NCBI GenBank assembly: GCA_958366705.1
Contig: CATXCB010000001.1
Coordinates: 186,001-250,000 of the forward strand
Reading direction: 5' to 3'
Origin: an uncultured bacterium
GTDB lineage: Bacteria > Cyanobacteriota > Vampirovibrionia > Gastranaerophilales > Gastranaerophilaceae
DNA: 64,000 nt
Part shown: piece by piece, positions 7,615 to 15,808 of the stretch
Numbering within the stretch: position 1 is the first letter of the stretch
Layout: each line of letters begins with the position of its first letter
Program-made: the position numbers and the translations under genes
Notes under the pieces: generated by a model
Seen by the model: the letters and a program-made list of their open reading frames with translations, nothing else
The model's database searches: none
Told to the model about the DNA's origin: nothing

Positions 7615-9270
7615 ATGAATGACAAATTGAAAGAAAGTTTAAAATTACTGCCGTCATTGCCGGGTTGTTATTTGTATTATAATTCGGACAATGAAATAAT
7701 TTACGTTGGTAAGGCAAAAATTTTAAAACGCCGTGTAAAGTCGTATTTTAACAGAAAGCACGATAGTGTAAAAGTTAATGTTCTGGTTTCTCAGATTGAT
7801 CATTTGGAATATATTATAACAAATACTGAAGTAGAGGCTTTAATTTTAGAAAGTCATTTGATAAAAAAACATAAACCGAAGTATAATATTTTATTAAAAG
7901 ATGATAAAAAATATCCGTATTTTCTTGTCACGGATGAGGATTTTCCAAGAATATCTATAGTTCGTAAGCGAAATATAAATCAAGAAAAAGGAAGATACTA
8001 CGGACCTTATACAAACATTCGGGCAATGCATTCTACTCTTGATTTTTTGAAGAAGATTTTCCCTTTAAGGCAATGTAAAACTCCAAAATTTAAAAATAGA
8101 CCCTGCCTATATTATCATATAGGGAAATGTCTTGCTCCGTGTCAAAATATGGTGACGAGTGAGGAATATAAAGCTATTGTTCATCAGGCTGAATTGTTTT
8201 TGTCAGGTAAGCAGTCTGAATTGATGAAACAGTTGATGGAACAAATTCAAAAGTATTCGGCTGCTGAACAATTTGAAAAGGCGGCAAGACTTCGTGACAG
8301 CTATTTTGATTTGCAAAAAACTCTTGAAAAACAAAAAGTTGTTTATGAAAATACCAAACTTAATGAAGACGTTATTTCTCTGCAGCATGAGGACGGCATC
8401 TTAGCGATTGTTATAATGATGATTCGTGAAGGTCGTTTGATTGATAAAAAAGACTTTACTTATGATGTTGAAGAAGAGGATAAGACTGAATTTTTTGCAA
8501 CATTTTTTAAGGAATACTATAATACTTTGTCATTGGAGTTCCCTGACCGCATAGTTTCAAATGAGCTGGAAGCCGTGGGGGATAAGGCTCTTTATGAAGA
8601 GTGGCTTAATATAATTTCCGGTAAAAAAGTTAAAATCAGTTACGGTAAAACTCCGCAGGGTAAAGAGTTACAAAGTCTTGCAGATAAGAATGCTAAAGTG
8701 ATTTTGGATAATGCAAAGCTTTCTAAAATGTCTAAAATTAGGGATGATTTTAACAATATTGGTTCATATCTTAAAGAAAAATTAAAACTCAATAATTTTC
8801 CGTATAGAATGGAGTGTTATGATATTTCGCATATTCAAGGGACAAATACTGTTGCTTCTATGGTAACGTTTATAAACGGCTTGAGTAAAAAATCTGAGTA
8901 CAGAAAATTTAAGGTTAAATCAACAGAGGGTAAACCTGATGACTTTATGTCAATGAAAGAGGTTTTGACACGAAGACTTTCAAGATTAGGTGAAAAAGGT
9001 TGGGATAAACCTGATTTGATTATTATTGACGGTGGTAAAGGTCAGTTATCAAGTGTTATGCAAATTGTTGAAGATATGGGTATCTCAGGTATTGACTTTG
9101 TCAGTCTTGCAAAAAGACAGGAAGAAGTCTTTTTACCATATACTTCCAAGTCTATTCTTTTGCCGCGAGAATCCAGTGCTCTGTTTTTGATTCAAAGAAT
9201 CAGGGATGAGGCACACAGATTTGCTATTACTTATCATAGAAAGCTTCGTTCTAAAAAAAGTATATCTTAG
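7615..9270 (+). CDS. uvrC: Excinuclease ABC subunit C, lacking the C-terminal HhH domain
   Basis: UvrC makes both incisions around bulky DNA lesions with UvrB. Domains in order are a GIY-YIG nuclease (LPGCYLYYNSDNEIIYVGKA), a central Cys cluster (CKTPKF-RPCLYYHIGKCLAPC), the UVR UvrB-binding motif near residues 200-235 (QFEKAARLRDSYFDL), and the RNase H-like nuclease (MECYDISHIQGTNTVASM, IIIDGGKGQLSS). The protein stops 8 residues after AITYHRK, at KSIS, where family members continue with about 60 residues of two helix-hairpin-helix motifs. The following bases encode the tail of a convergent gene, with no frameshifted remainder. The 551-residue length is thus shorter than the usual 600-plus. 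Confidence 0.93.
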   Translation: MNDKLKESLKLLPSLPGCYLYYNSDNEIIYVGKAKILKRRVKSYFNRKHDSVKVNVLVSQIDHLEYIITNTEVEALILESHLIKKHKPKYNILLKDDKKYPYFLVTDEDFPRISIVRKRNINQEKGRYYGPYTNIRAMHSTLDFLKKIFPLRQCKTPKFKNRPCLYYHIGKCLAPCQNMVTSEEYKAIVHQAELFLSGKQSELMKQLMEQIQKYSAAEQFEKAARLRDSYFDLQKTLEKQKVVYENTKLNEDVISLQHEDGILAIVIMMIREGRLIDKKDFTYDVEEEDKTEFFATFFKEYYNTLSLEFPDRIVSNELEAVGDKALYEEWLNIISGKKVKISYGKTPQGKELQSLADKNAKVILDNAKLSKMSKIRDDFNNIGSYLKEKLKLNNFPYRMECYDISHIQGTNTVASMVTFINGLSKKSEYRKFKVKSTEGKPDDFMSMKEVLTRRLSRLGEKGWDKPDLIIIDGGKGQLSSVMQIVEDMGISGIDFVSLAKRQEEVFLPYTSKSILLPRESSALFLIQRIRDEAHRFAITYHRKLRSKKSIS

Positions 9271-9271
9271 A

Positions 9272-9865
9272 TTAATGGCGAGGTTTAAACATTGCTTTGA
9301 GGTATGATTTTAAATCTTTTTTAATCTCTTCGACAGTTTCTACTTCCGGATCCTCTGTATCTTTTGGTTTTGGACGATTATCTTCAACTTCGCTTATAAT
9401 TTCATCGTTTTCGTCATTCACTGTATCAATAGCTCCATCTAAGGGCATAGCCATTTCAATAAGATCTTTGAACGCTTTTTTCTTTTTCGGAGCCTGGCGT
9501 TTTACTTCGTCAGCTTCACCCTCTTGTGAAACTGCTTTATTTTCTTCTCCGGCTCTAACTAACTCGCCGACTGATATATAGATTTCTTTTAAATCCGCAA
9601 TAACAGTACTCGTACCAAGCCATTTTTTTACATATTTTTCATCAGGCCCTAAGCCACCATCTGTTTTGGTGCCATCTGCTATATTAAATATTGCTTCGGA
9701 AATTCCAATTGTGATAATTACGTGCGGGTAAGTGTATTTAGTACTCATTTTAAGCTTCAAATTATTGTACTTTGTCACATTAAGAGTTGTAGAGTTGTGG
9801 GCATCTTCTTGCTGTGCAATAATTGATTCTTGTAGTTTTACGGCCATTTCATGAAGTGTTTTCAT
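9272..9865 (-). CDS. Hypothetical protein, paralogue of its upstream neighbour (197 aa)
   Basis: I do not recognise a named family. The first about 105 residues align with the upstream gene product: shared blocks are YNNLKLKMS, VIITIGISEAIFNIADG, GGLGPDEKYVKKW. The rest is acidic and low in complexity (VEDNRPKPKDTEDPEVE), probably disordered, ending in a basic MFKPRH. A GGAGG site precedes the start. It is the last gene of a minus-strand operon with MotA/MotB-like and UPF0210 genes (14-nt gap upstream) and ends one base after the uvrC stop. A soluble cytoplasmic partner of the motor-like pair is possible but unproven. Confidence 0.75.
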   Translation of the reverse strand: MKTLHEMAVKLQESIIAQQEDAHNSTTLNVTKYNNLKLKMSTKYTYPHVIITIGISEAIFNIADGTKTDGGLGPDEKYVKKWLGTSTVIADLKEIYISVGELVRAGEENKAVSQEGEADEVKRQAPKKKKAFKDLIEMAMPLDGAIDTVNDENDEIISEVEDNRPKPKDTEDPEVETVEEIKKDLKSYLKAMFKPRH

Positions 9866-9879
9866 ATAAGCCTCCTTTT

Positions 9880-10401
9880 CTATAATACTTTATTCTTTTT
9901 AAGTTCTTTTTTCATTCCAGCAAATCGCTTTCTTTTGTCTGCAGCAAAGTTTCGTTTTTGCCTGTCAATACCTGTTGATGTCATATCTACTTCGATTTTT
10001 TCATCACTTTTTTCAGCTCTTCTTAATTTATCCATAGCAGAAGTTGTTGATTTTTTAGACGGATCAGTTTCATTATCGTCCTTAATCGCTTCTTTAATGA
10101 GTTTCCAATGAGCTTCTAATTCTTTGTGAATGTTATATCTGTCCGCCCATCTCTTTACATAGCCGTCTTCGTTGCCTAATCCGCCTTCAAGTTTACTTCC
10201 GTCTTTTATGCTAAAACAAGCTTCTGATATTCCGATTTGGACAAAAAAATGTGGTTCATCAACTTTTCTTGGATCCATAAATACTTTTAAATTATTATAT
10301 TTATAGGCATAAGATTTTGCATCAGTATGTTTATCTGCTAATGCGTTAATCAAAAAGTCAGTTAAACTGTTGTCGAATTTAGCTATAGAATTTGCTTTCA
10401 T
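9880..10401 (-). CDS. Hypothetical protein, paralogue of its downstream neighbour (173 aa)
   Basis: This unknown protein shares with the next gene a core of about 70 residues: YNNLKVFMD, HFFVQIGISEACFSIKDG and GGLGNEDGYVKRW line up without gaps. The pair therefore arose by tandem duplication. The C-terminal 70 residues are charged and end in a very basic stretch (RQKRNFAADKRKRFAGMKKELKKN) that could bind nucleic acid or membrane phosphates, which is inference. There is no signal peptide or membrane helix. The gap to UPF0210 is 17 nt and a weak AAGGATA precedes the start. Confidence 0.75.
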   Translation of the reverse strand: MKANSIAKFDNSLTDFLINALADKHTDAKSYAYKYNNLKVFMDPRKVDEPHFFVQIGISEACFSIKDGSKLEGGLGNEDGYVKRWADRYNIHKELEAHWKLIKEAIKDDNETDPSKKSTTSAMDKLRRAEKSDEKIEVDMTSTGIDRQKRNFAADKRKRFAGMKKELKKNKVL

Positions 10402-10418
10402 TATTAATTATCCTTATA

Positions 10419-11780
10419 TTAATTATTTAAGCTATGTATAGGTGCTGGAATTCTTCCACCTCTTTTAACGAATTTGGTAGAAGAAAGTTCATTAATCGGC
10501 ATAATAGGAGCTTCTCCCAATAACCCGCCGTATGAAATTTTGTCTCCTACATCTTTTCCTGCTGCCGGAATAATTCTAACTGCAGTAGTTTTTTTGTTAA
10601 TCATTCCAATAGCCATTTCATCTGCGATAATACCTGCAATTGTGTCTGCAGAAGTTTTTCCGGGGATTGCAATCATATCTAGTCCTACAGAACAAACTGA
10701 TGTCATAGCTTCTAATTTGTTGAATGTTAAATATCCTTCTGTTGCAGCTTCTATCATTCCTGCATCTTCTGATACTGGAATAAATGCACCTGATAATCCT
10801 CCAACATGAGAACTTGCCATAATTCCGCCTTTTTTTACTGCGTCGTTAAGCATTGCAAGTGCCGCTGTTGTCCCGTGAGCACCGGCATGTTCAAGCCCCA
10901 TAGCCTGAAATATGCCTGCAACACTGTCACCTGGTGCCGGAGTCGGTGCTAGTGATAAATCTATTACTCCAAAAGGTAGATCTAATTTTTTTGCTAACTT
11001 TCTTCCTACAAGTTCTCCGGTAGAAGTTATTTTATAAGCTATTTCTTTGATTTTATTAGCAAGTTCTGACATGTCAGCATTGTCAGGTAAGGCTTCAACT
11101 GCAGCTCTAACTACACCAGGGCCTGAAACTCCGACATTTAGAGCGCATTCAGGTTCCCCCATTCCGCAGAATGCTCCTGCCATAAACGGATTGTCTCCCG
11201 GTACGTTACAGAATACTACAAGTTTTGCTGCTCCTATACCATCTCTGTCTTTGGTTAATTCTGCAGCTTTTTTGATTATTTCTGACATTTTTAAAACAGC
11301 ATCCATATTTATTCCGGCTTTGGATGAGGCAACGTTAACAGAGGAGCATACTCGTTCTGTTTTTGCTAAAGCTTCCGGAATACTTTCAATTAAAAGTTTA
11401 TCTCCTTTTGTGCATCCTTTTTCAACTAGTGCTGAAAATCCGCCGATAAAGTTTACGCCAACTTCTTTTGCTGCTTTATCAAGAGTTTGAGCTATTCTTA
11501 CGTAATCCGGATTTTTGCAGGCTTCGCCGATAAGTGAAATTGGAGTAACTGCAATTCTTTTATTAATAATTGGTATAGAGTATTCGTCTGCCAGTTCATC
11601 TGCGTATTCTACCAGATTTTTGGCGTATTTTTTTATTTTGTTGTAAATATTATCACAAACTTTATCTATATCTTCTGAAATACAATCTCTAAGGCTCAGT
11701 GCCAGTGTTACTGTTCTGATATCAAGGTTGTACAATCTTATCATATTTATGGTTTCTAGTATATTTTGTTCATCAATCAT
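10419..11780 (-). CDS. UPF0210 / PFL-like (DUF711) family protein
   Basis: The protein has the 453-residue length and collinear motifs of the UPF0210 family: the MIRLYNLDIRTVTLALSLRDC start region, IGGFSALVEKGCTKGD, ERVCSSVNVASSKAGINMDA, FCGMGEPECALNVGVSGPGVV and GLDMIAIPGKTSADTIAGI. The family is structurally related to glycyl-radical-like barrels, but its reaction is not established. Members are often found beside an ACT-domain regulator gene; none is present here. It begins one base after the MotB-like stop, so translation is probably coupled, which places it inside an otherwise unrelated membrane-motor operon. Confidence 0.9.
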   Translation of the reverse strand: MIDEQNILETINMIRLYNLDIRTVTLALSLRDCISEDIDKVCDNIYNKIKKYAKNLVEYADELADEYSIPIINKRIAVTPISLIGEACKNPDYVRIAQTLDKAAKEVGVNFIGGFSALVEKGCTKGDKLLIESIPEALAKTERVCSSVNVASSKAGINMDAVLKMSEIIKKAAELTKDRDGIGAAKLVVFCNVPGDNPFMAGAFCGMGEPECALNVGVSGPGVVRAAVEALPDNADMSELANKIKEIAYKITSTGELVGRKLAKKLDLPFGVIDLSLAPTPAPGDSVAGIFQAMGLEHAGAHGTTAALAMLNDAVKKGGIMASSHVGGLSGAFIPVSEDAGMIEAATEGYLTFNKLEAMTSVCSVGLDMIAIPGKTSADTIAGIIADEMAIGMINKKTTAVRIIPAAGKDVGDKISYGGLLGEAPIMPINELSSTKFVKRGGRIPAPIHSLNN

Positions 11781-11781
11781 T

Positions 11782-12477
11782 TTATTCTTTCCTTAATCCT
11801 AAAGCTGTAGATACATTCCAGTCTTTTACTTTTAATTTCAATTCAACACGTCTGCTTTTGTCGTAATCTTCTTTTCCGTTGATCAGAACTGGTTCGTTAA
11901 AGCTTTTTCCTTCAACTACAAGTATTTTTCTGAATTGTTCTGCGTATTTTTTATCATAATTTGTTTTGAAAATATATTCGGCTACTGCATTTGCTCTTTT
12001 CAAACTTAAATCCATATTCCTTAAAAACTGTTCATCTTTAGAAGTTACTCCAGCAAACATTTGTGAATCTGTGTGTCCTTGAATTATTATACTTCCGATT
12101 TGTCCTGAGAGTTCTTTGTCTGCGAATATAGTATTTATGTATATTGGTGCCAGTTTATCCAGAAGTTTTTTACCGTTATCCGAAAGTACATAACTATTCA
12201 ATTCAAACAGCTCGACATCAGAAATTTTTAAATCTCCTGTCATTTTATCTATATCGGCAGCAATGTTAGATTCCTTTAGCCCTTCGCTGATTTTTTCAGA
12301 AACTTCCATTTGAACTTTTTGTTGTTGAACAGTTTCTTGAGAAAAACCTGTCATTGCAAGTACAAACAGCGTAATGAAAATAATGGCTAACCCCAGCAGT
12401 AAGTCTGCCATTGTAACCCAAAAGATATTTCCGCTATCTTCCTCACTATTTTGTTTTCCTCTGTACATTATTGCCAT
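11782..12477 (-). CDS. MotB/ZorB-like OmpA-domain protein
   Basis: Residues 20-42 form one membrane helix (FWVTMADLLLGLAIIFITLF) with Asp25 at the position of the proton-carrying Asp of MotB. A periplasmic linker follows, then an OmpA-type peptidoglycan-binding domain with IIIQGHTDSQMF and DLSLKRANAVAEYIF, which contain the Asp and Arg that bind diaminopimelate. The 231-residue length and layout fit stator units such as MotB or the anti-phage ZorB. No flagellar genes are nearby. It starts 8 nt after its MotA-like partner with AAGGAT as ribosome site. Confidence 0.87.
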   Translation of the reverse strand: MAIMYRGKQNSEEDSGNIFWVTMADLLLGLAIIFITLFVLAMTGFSQETVQQQKVQMEVSEKISEGLKESNIAADIDKMTGDLKISDVELFELNSYVLSDNGKKLLDKLAPIYINTIFADKELSGQIGSIIIQGHTDSQMFAGVTSKDEQFLRNMDLSLKRANAVAEYIFKTNYDKKYAEQFRKILVVEGKSFNEPVLINGKEDYDKSRRVELKLKVKDWNVSTALGLRKE

Positions 12478-12485
12478 ATGAATCC

Positions 12486-13391
12486 TTAGAATAATTCATC
12501 TACAACATCTGATTTCCCAGATTTTGCAGTCTCTTTTAATTGTTTATTAAGCTGGTTTAGTCCAAATATTAAGTTTTCCAAGTATGGAACAAGGTTGGTT
12601 GCCATACTTGCATTAAATGCTGTTTTAAATTGGTTTGGCATTGTACTCATTAAATTTGCCGCAGAGTTATTTTGTATTTTTGTTTCTCTTAAAAGTTCAT
12701 ATAAGAATTTTTCAGAGGAAATGCTGGCAAATAAAGAGCCCATAATTTCCTGAATTTTGTTTAGGCGGATTTTGCATATCTTGTTATATAGGATTCTTTC
12801 AATCATAAGGTATACAAGAGATGAACCTACTGCAATAACTGATACTAGCGCTGCTGTCTGCATGCTGACCATAAAACTGGATACTGAAGCTATTGTTTTT
12901 TCTTGAGTTGAAAAATCAATTCTACCAAATGCGATCGCAATATTCAAAAATGTAAACAATGGTCCAAAACCTGTTAATACGGTTGGTATTGTTTGTATCA
13001 TTTTAAAATTGAATTTTGATGTAATAAGAGTTTCTTCGTTAAAAAAGTATAAAGGATCTACAGTGGTCTGAATATTTTGAACAGTTGAGGATATATTCTG
13101 GTATTTTAAATCCTGTCCTGTAGTTTTTAGAGCCACAGATTCTGAAAACACAAGAGTGTTTTTAAATTCTGCCCATATTGCAGATACATAAGGATTTGTG
13201 TTCATCCATTCATCGATTTCTTTAAATCTGAAATTAAGATCGTTTTTCTTAAATGCAGACATAAAATCTATTAATATTTTTAAATTTTTACCTGTTGCTA
13301 CATATTTAGAATAACAATAAATTGTTGAAGATATAAAGACTATTACAACAATTAATATTGGTATATCTGTAATAATTTTTGTGATATCCAT
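12486..13391 (-). CDS. MotA/TolQ/ExbB-type (ZorA-like) membrane protein
   Basis: Hydrophobic segments lie at about residues 10-27, 133-156 (TIPTVLTGFGPLFTFLNIAI) and 176-198. The 'IPTVLTGFGPLFTFLNI' stretch resembles the 'P-x-x-L-T-G-x-G-x-L-x-T-F' segment of ZorA and MotA-related proton channels. Partnered with a MotB-like gene, it likely forms an ion-driven stator in the inner membrane. At 301 residues it lacks the long cytoplasmic coiled tail of typical ZorA, and the ZorC/ZorD or ZorE effectors are absent. It is the first gene of the operon, with AAGGATGG before the ATG. A housekeeping envelope motor is the main alternative to defence. Confidence 0.8.
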   Translation of the reverse strand: MDITKIITDIPILIVVIVFISSTIYCYSKYVATGKNLKILIDFMSAFKKNDLNFRFKEIDEWMNTNPYVSAIWAEFKNTLVFSESVALKTTGQDLKYQNISSTVQNIQTTVDPLYFFNEETLITSKFNFKMIQTIPTVLTGFGPLFTFLNIAIAFGRIDFSTQEKTIASVSSFMVSMQTAALVSVIAVGSSLVYLMIERILYNKICKIRLNKIQEIMGSLFASISSEKFLYELLRETKIQNNSAANLMSTMPNQFKTAFNASMATNLVPYLENLIFGLNQLNKQLKETAKSGKSDVVDELF

Positions 13392-13412
13392 AAATTACCA
13401 TCCTTGCTGGGT

Positions 13413-13441
13413 ATTATAGCATATTTTCCCTAATCAGGCAA
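13413..13441 (-). promoter_or_regulatory. Promoter of the motor-like five-gene operon
   Basis: On the minus strand TTGCCT (13436-13441), a 17-bp spacer and extended -10 TGC-TATAAT (13413-13421) lie about 21 nt before the ATG at 13391, leaving a short leader with AAGGATGG. The box sits in the 54-bp gap behind the BioY-like gene, so the operon has its own promoter. Confidence 0.65.
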
Positions 13442-13445
13442 ATAT

Positions 13446-14111
13446 TTATTCTAAAATAAATTTTAGGGCTGAATGTAAGTATTTTCCTATTAGTATGCAT
13501 ATAAAACTCAGCACAATGTCGTAGATGACTTTTAATCCGCTTTGTGCACATATCCAGCCGTATATAAATGCAGAACCTTCATGTTTTAACAATGCGATAA
13601 CAGACATGTAAATTATTCCGCAAAGATGTATTGTTAAAACTCCGCATAATGTTGCTACTATCATATTCTTAAACGAGTATTTCTTTTGTAAGATGCTCCC
13701 AGCAATTGCTACTGCAGGAATATATGCAAGAATGTAGCCAAATCCAAATTGAGCGATATATCTTATGCCTCCTCCAAGTGCAAATATAGGCAAACTGCAT
13801 AATCCGAGAATAATATATATAACTGTACTGGTTATAGCCATTCTTTTTCCAATAGCTGCGCAAATAAACATTATCACAGGTATTTGCGGGATTATCGGGA
13901 AATTGTATATTAAATCTTCTGTGGTTAGAGATTTATTTGAAAATATTTCTAACGGCAGATAATAATGTTTTAAGTCAATATTTACAAATGTTGAACCTAT
14001 TATTAATAGTGTGCAAAATAAAATCAGAATAATGTTTAACAAGGGAATTCTTATTTTCCTCTGTCTTTTTTCTAATCTTTTCATCTTTGGAATTAGAACT
14101 TCTTCTGTCAT
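13446..14111 (-). CDS. bioY: BioY-like biotin ECF transporter substrate-binding subunit
   Basis: The 221-residue protein has five to six membrane helices and the BioY pattern PQIPVIMFICAAIGKRMAITSTVIYIILG followed by LPIFALGGGIRYIAQFGFGYILAYIPA, close to the family's GG-x-x-Y...P-T-x-G-Y-x-x-G-F motif. BioY binds biotin in the membrane and either works alone or docks to a shared energising module (EcfAA'T); no such genes are in this window. A basic N-terminal 22 residues precede helix 1. It overlaps rimI by 4 bp (ATGA), so they are co-translated. Confidence 0.82.
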   Translation of the reverse strand: MTEEVLIPKMKRLEKRQRKIRIPLLNIILILFCTLLIIGSTFVNIDLKHYYLPLEIFSNKSLTTEDLIYNFPIIPQIPVIMFICAAIGKRMAITSTVIYIILGLCSLPIFALGGGIRYIAQFGFGYILAYIPAVAIAGSILQKKYSFKNMIVATLCGVLTIHLCGIIYMSVIALLKHEGSAFIYGWICAQSGLKVIYDIVLSFICILIGKYLHSALKFILE

Positions 14112-14641
14112 TTTATTTCTATTGCACCCTCTAGTTCTTGTGTGATTTTTTCATATGGATTTTTGAATTCATCAAAGAAAATGTTTTTTGTCCACATTAT
14201 AAGTGCATCTTCATTGTTGTTTTGATAATAACCTTTTCTAGTGCCAAATGATGTGAACCCATATTTCGTGTATAGATTTATAGCAGCTTGATTGCTTACT
14301 CTGACTTCAAGAGTTATATATTTTATTTTTTCCAGATAACAATCATCTATAACTCTTTTTAATAACGCTTCTCCATATTTTTTTCTTCTGTGATTCGCGG
14401 AGATTGCAATGTTAGTGATATGAGCTTCGTCTAAAATGTGCCAGCAGCCTGCATAGCCACATAATTCATTGTTTTTATTGAAAAGTGAATAATATCTAGC
14501 CAGCTCATTGTTTAATTCGTTCATGAAAGAATCTTTTGACCAGTGATGGTCTCCGTAAGCTTGCTCTTCTATTGTGATTACCCCGTCAATATCTTCAGGG
14601 GTCATTCGTTTAATTGATATACACTCTGATTGTTTTTGCAT
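14108..14641 (-). CDS. rimI: Ribosomal protein S18-alanine N-acetyltransferase-like GNAT
   Basis: This is a GNAT acetyltransferase with the acetyl-CoA loop in SANHRRKKYGEALLK, the RimI signature LEVRVSNQAAINLYTKYGFTSFGTRKGYYQ and the catalytic-type Tyr region near the end. RimI acetylates the N-terminus of S18. The length of 177 residues is a little above the family's about 150 because of a C-terminal tail (FKNPYEKITQELEGAIEIK). The gene is divergent from the ribosomal operon. It has no Shine-Dalgarno but an extended -10 box 6 nt before the ATG. Confidence 0.88.
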   Translation of the reverse strand: MQKQSECISIKRMTPEDIDGVITIEEQAYGDHHWSKDSFMNELNNELARYYSLFNKNNELCGYAGCWHILDEAHITNIAISANHRRKKYGEALLKRVIDDCYLEKIKYITLEVRVSNQAAINLYTKYGFTSFGTRKGYYQNNNEDALIMWTKNIFFDEFKNPYEKITQELEGAIEIK

Positions 14642-14647
14642 ATTTTA

Positions 14648-14656
14648 ATAATATCA
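14648..14656 (-). promoter_or_regulatory. Extended -10 promoter of rimI (leaderless layout)
   Basis: On the minus strand TG-A-TATTAT is followed by 6 nt (TAAAAT) and the ATG at 14641. An overlapping TAAAAT directly abuts the ATG, but TATTAT has the better spacing. Confidence 0.5.
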
Positions 14657-14953
14657 CGATGAGCATGTGTTAGCAAGAAGTGTTATATATTTTATGATTT
14701 GTTTATTTAAATATATGCATATTAAAACGCTTAATAAAATTTTACAAATAACTTAAAAGTGCAGGATTATAAGTGTTTGCAAACTTTTGAATTTTACTGG
14801 TTGTGTTCTATTTTTATAAAAACAATTTATAAAAATTTGCTTAATATACCTTAAAACCCTTACTAAATTGCTTGCAAACAAATATTTAACAAGTATTATT
14901 AATTATAATCGCATGTAGAATGCGAAGTTTACCAAGCCGAAAATGAGGACACA
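14657..14953 (+). promoter_or_regulatory. Upstream region of the ribosomal operon
   Basis: This gene-free stretch separates divergent rimI and infA. A TATAAT box at 14904-14909 lies 44 nt before infA and is followed by a small hairpin CGCAT-GTAGA-ATGCG (14910-14924) in the would-be leader. A perfect palindrome GTTTGCAAAC at 14775-14784 and the repeat TTGCAAAC at 14872-14879 could be protein-binding sites. No -35 box with good spacing is evident. GAGGAC precedes the infA ATG. Confidence 0.5.
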
Positions 14954-15169
14954 ATGGCAAAAGACGTTATAGAATTAGAAGGTACGATTATTGAATCTAT
15001 GCCAAATGCAATGTTTAAAGTAAAACTTGAGAACGATCATGAAATTTTGGCACATATTTCAGGTAAGATTAGAAAAAATTTCATAAGAATTTTACCTGGC
15101 GACAGAGTTAAAGTTGAAATGACTCCGTATGATTTATCAAAAGGTCGTATAACATTTAGACTAAAGTAG
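14954..15169 (+). CDS. infA: Translation initiation factor IF-1
   Basis: The 71-residue S1-fold protein reads MAKDVIELEGTIIESMPNAM and ends with the family block LPGDRVKVEMTPYDLSKGRITFRLK, a full-length bacterial IF-1. It binds the ribosomal A site during initiation. Here it opens the alpha-operon cluster; the usual upstream genes secY, adk and map are absent and a divergent rimI lies instead, so the spc-alpha linkage is broken at this point. Confidence 0.98.
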   Translation: MAKDVIELEGTIIESMPNAMFKVKLENDHEILAHISGKIRKNFIRILPGDRVKVEMTPYDLSKGRITFRLK

Positions 15170-15220
15170 TCAAAAATATTTAAAATCTCACGTACAATAC
15201 AAATATAAAGGAAACAAAAA

Positions 15221-15334
15221 ATGAAAGTTAGATCATCAGTAAAGAAAATTTGTGAAAAATGCAAATGTATTAAAAGAAAAGGCAGAATCGCAGTAATTTG
15301 TGAAAACCCTAAACACAAACAAAGACAAGGTTAG
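15221..15334 (+). CDS. rpmJ: 50S ribosomal protein L36
   Basis: This 37-residue gene encodes MKVRSSVKKICEKCKCIKRK followed by GRIAVICENPKHKQRQG. The four zinc ligands C-x2-C...C-x4-H are all present, so this is the zinc-binding form of L36. AAAGGA lies 11 nt before the ATG. It sits in its standard place between infA and rpsM. Confidence 0.98.
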   Translation: MKVRSSVKKICEKCKCIKRKGRIAVICENPKHKQRQG

Positions 15335-15442
15335 TTTTTGTAATAATACCTGAATCAAAGGTGTAAAAGAATGATTGGTGAGGAAGCATTTAAGCCTCAT
15401 ACACAAAAAAATCTAACAACAGAAACAAAGGAGAATAAATAA

Positions 15443-15808
15443 ATGGCAAGATTAGTAGGGGTAGATTTACCTCGTAACAAAAGAATGGAAGTAGCTCTAA
15501 CTTACATCTATGGTATTGGACCTGCTAGATGTAAAAAAATTCTTGAAGCTACAGGTATTTCACCAGACTTAAGAACAGACGATTTGACAGATGAAGATAT
15601 TAAATTATTACGTAATGAACTTTCAAATTACCACATTGAAGGTGATTTGAGACGTGAAATTACAATGAATATTAAACGTTTACAAGAAATTGGCTCTTTC
15701 AGAGGAATGAGACATAAACGTAAACTTCCATGCCGCGGTCAAAGAACTAAAACAAATGCTAGAACTCAACGCGGTAAAAAAACTGGCCCGGTTTCTAAAA
15801 AGAAATAA
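15443..15808 (+). CDS. rpsM: 30S ribosomal protein S13
   Basis: The 121-residue protein starts MARLVGVDLPRNKRMEVALT and has the helix-two-turn-helix GIGPARCKKIL and the basic C-terminal tail RGQRTKTNARTQRGKKTGPV that reaches the P-site tRNA. It is complete. The 108-nt gap upstream holds a weak TGAGG/CCTCA hairpin (15379-15399) and an AAGGAG site before the ATG. Confidence 0.98.
   Translation: MARLVGVDLPRNKRMEVALTYIYGIGPARCKKILEATGISPDLRTDDLTDEDIKLLRNELSNYHIEGDLRREITMNIKRLQEIGSFRGMRHKRKLPCRGQRTKTNARTQRGKKTGPVSKKK

Noticed and set aside
11047..11490. 147-codon plus-strand open frame
   Set aside because: It lies fully inside the well-supported UPF0210 gene on the other strand, has no ribosome site and its translation resembles no protein.
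11782..13391. Calling the MotA/MotB-like pair a complete Zorya defence system or flagellar stator
   Set aside because: No ZorC, ZorD or ZorE-like gene and no flagellar gene is in the neighbourhood, and the ZorA-like protein is short; only a family-level resemblance is claimed.
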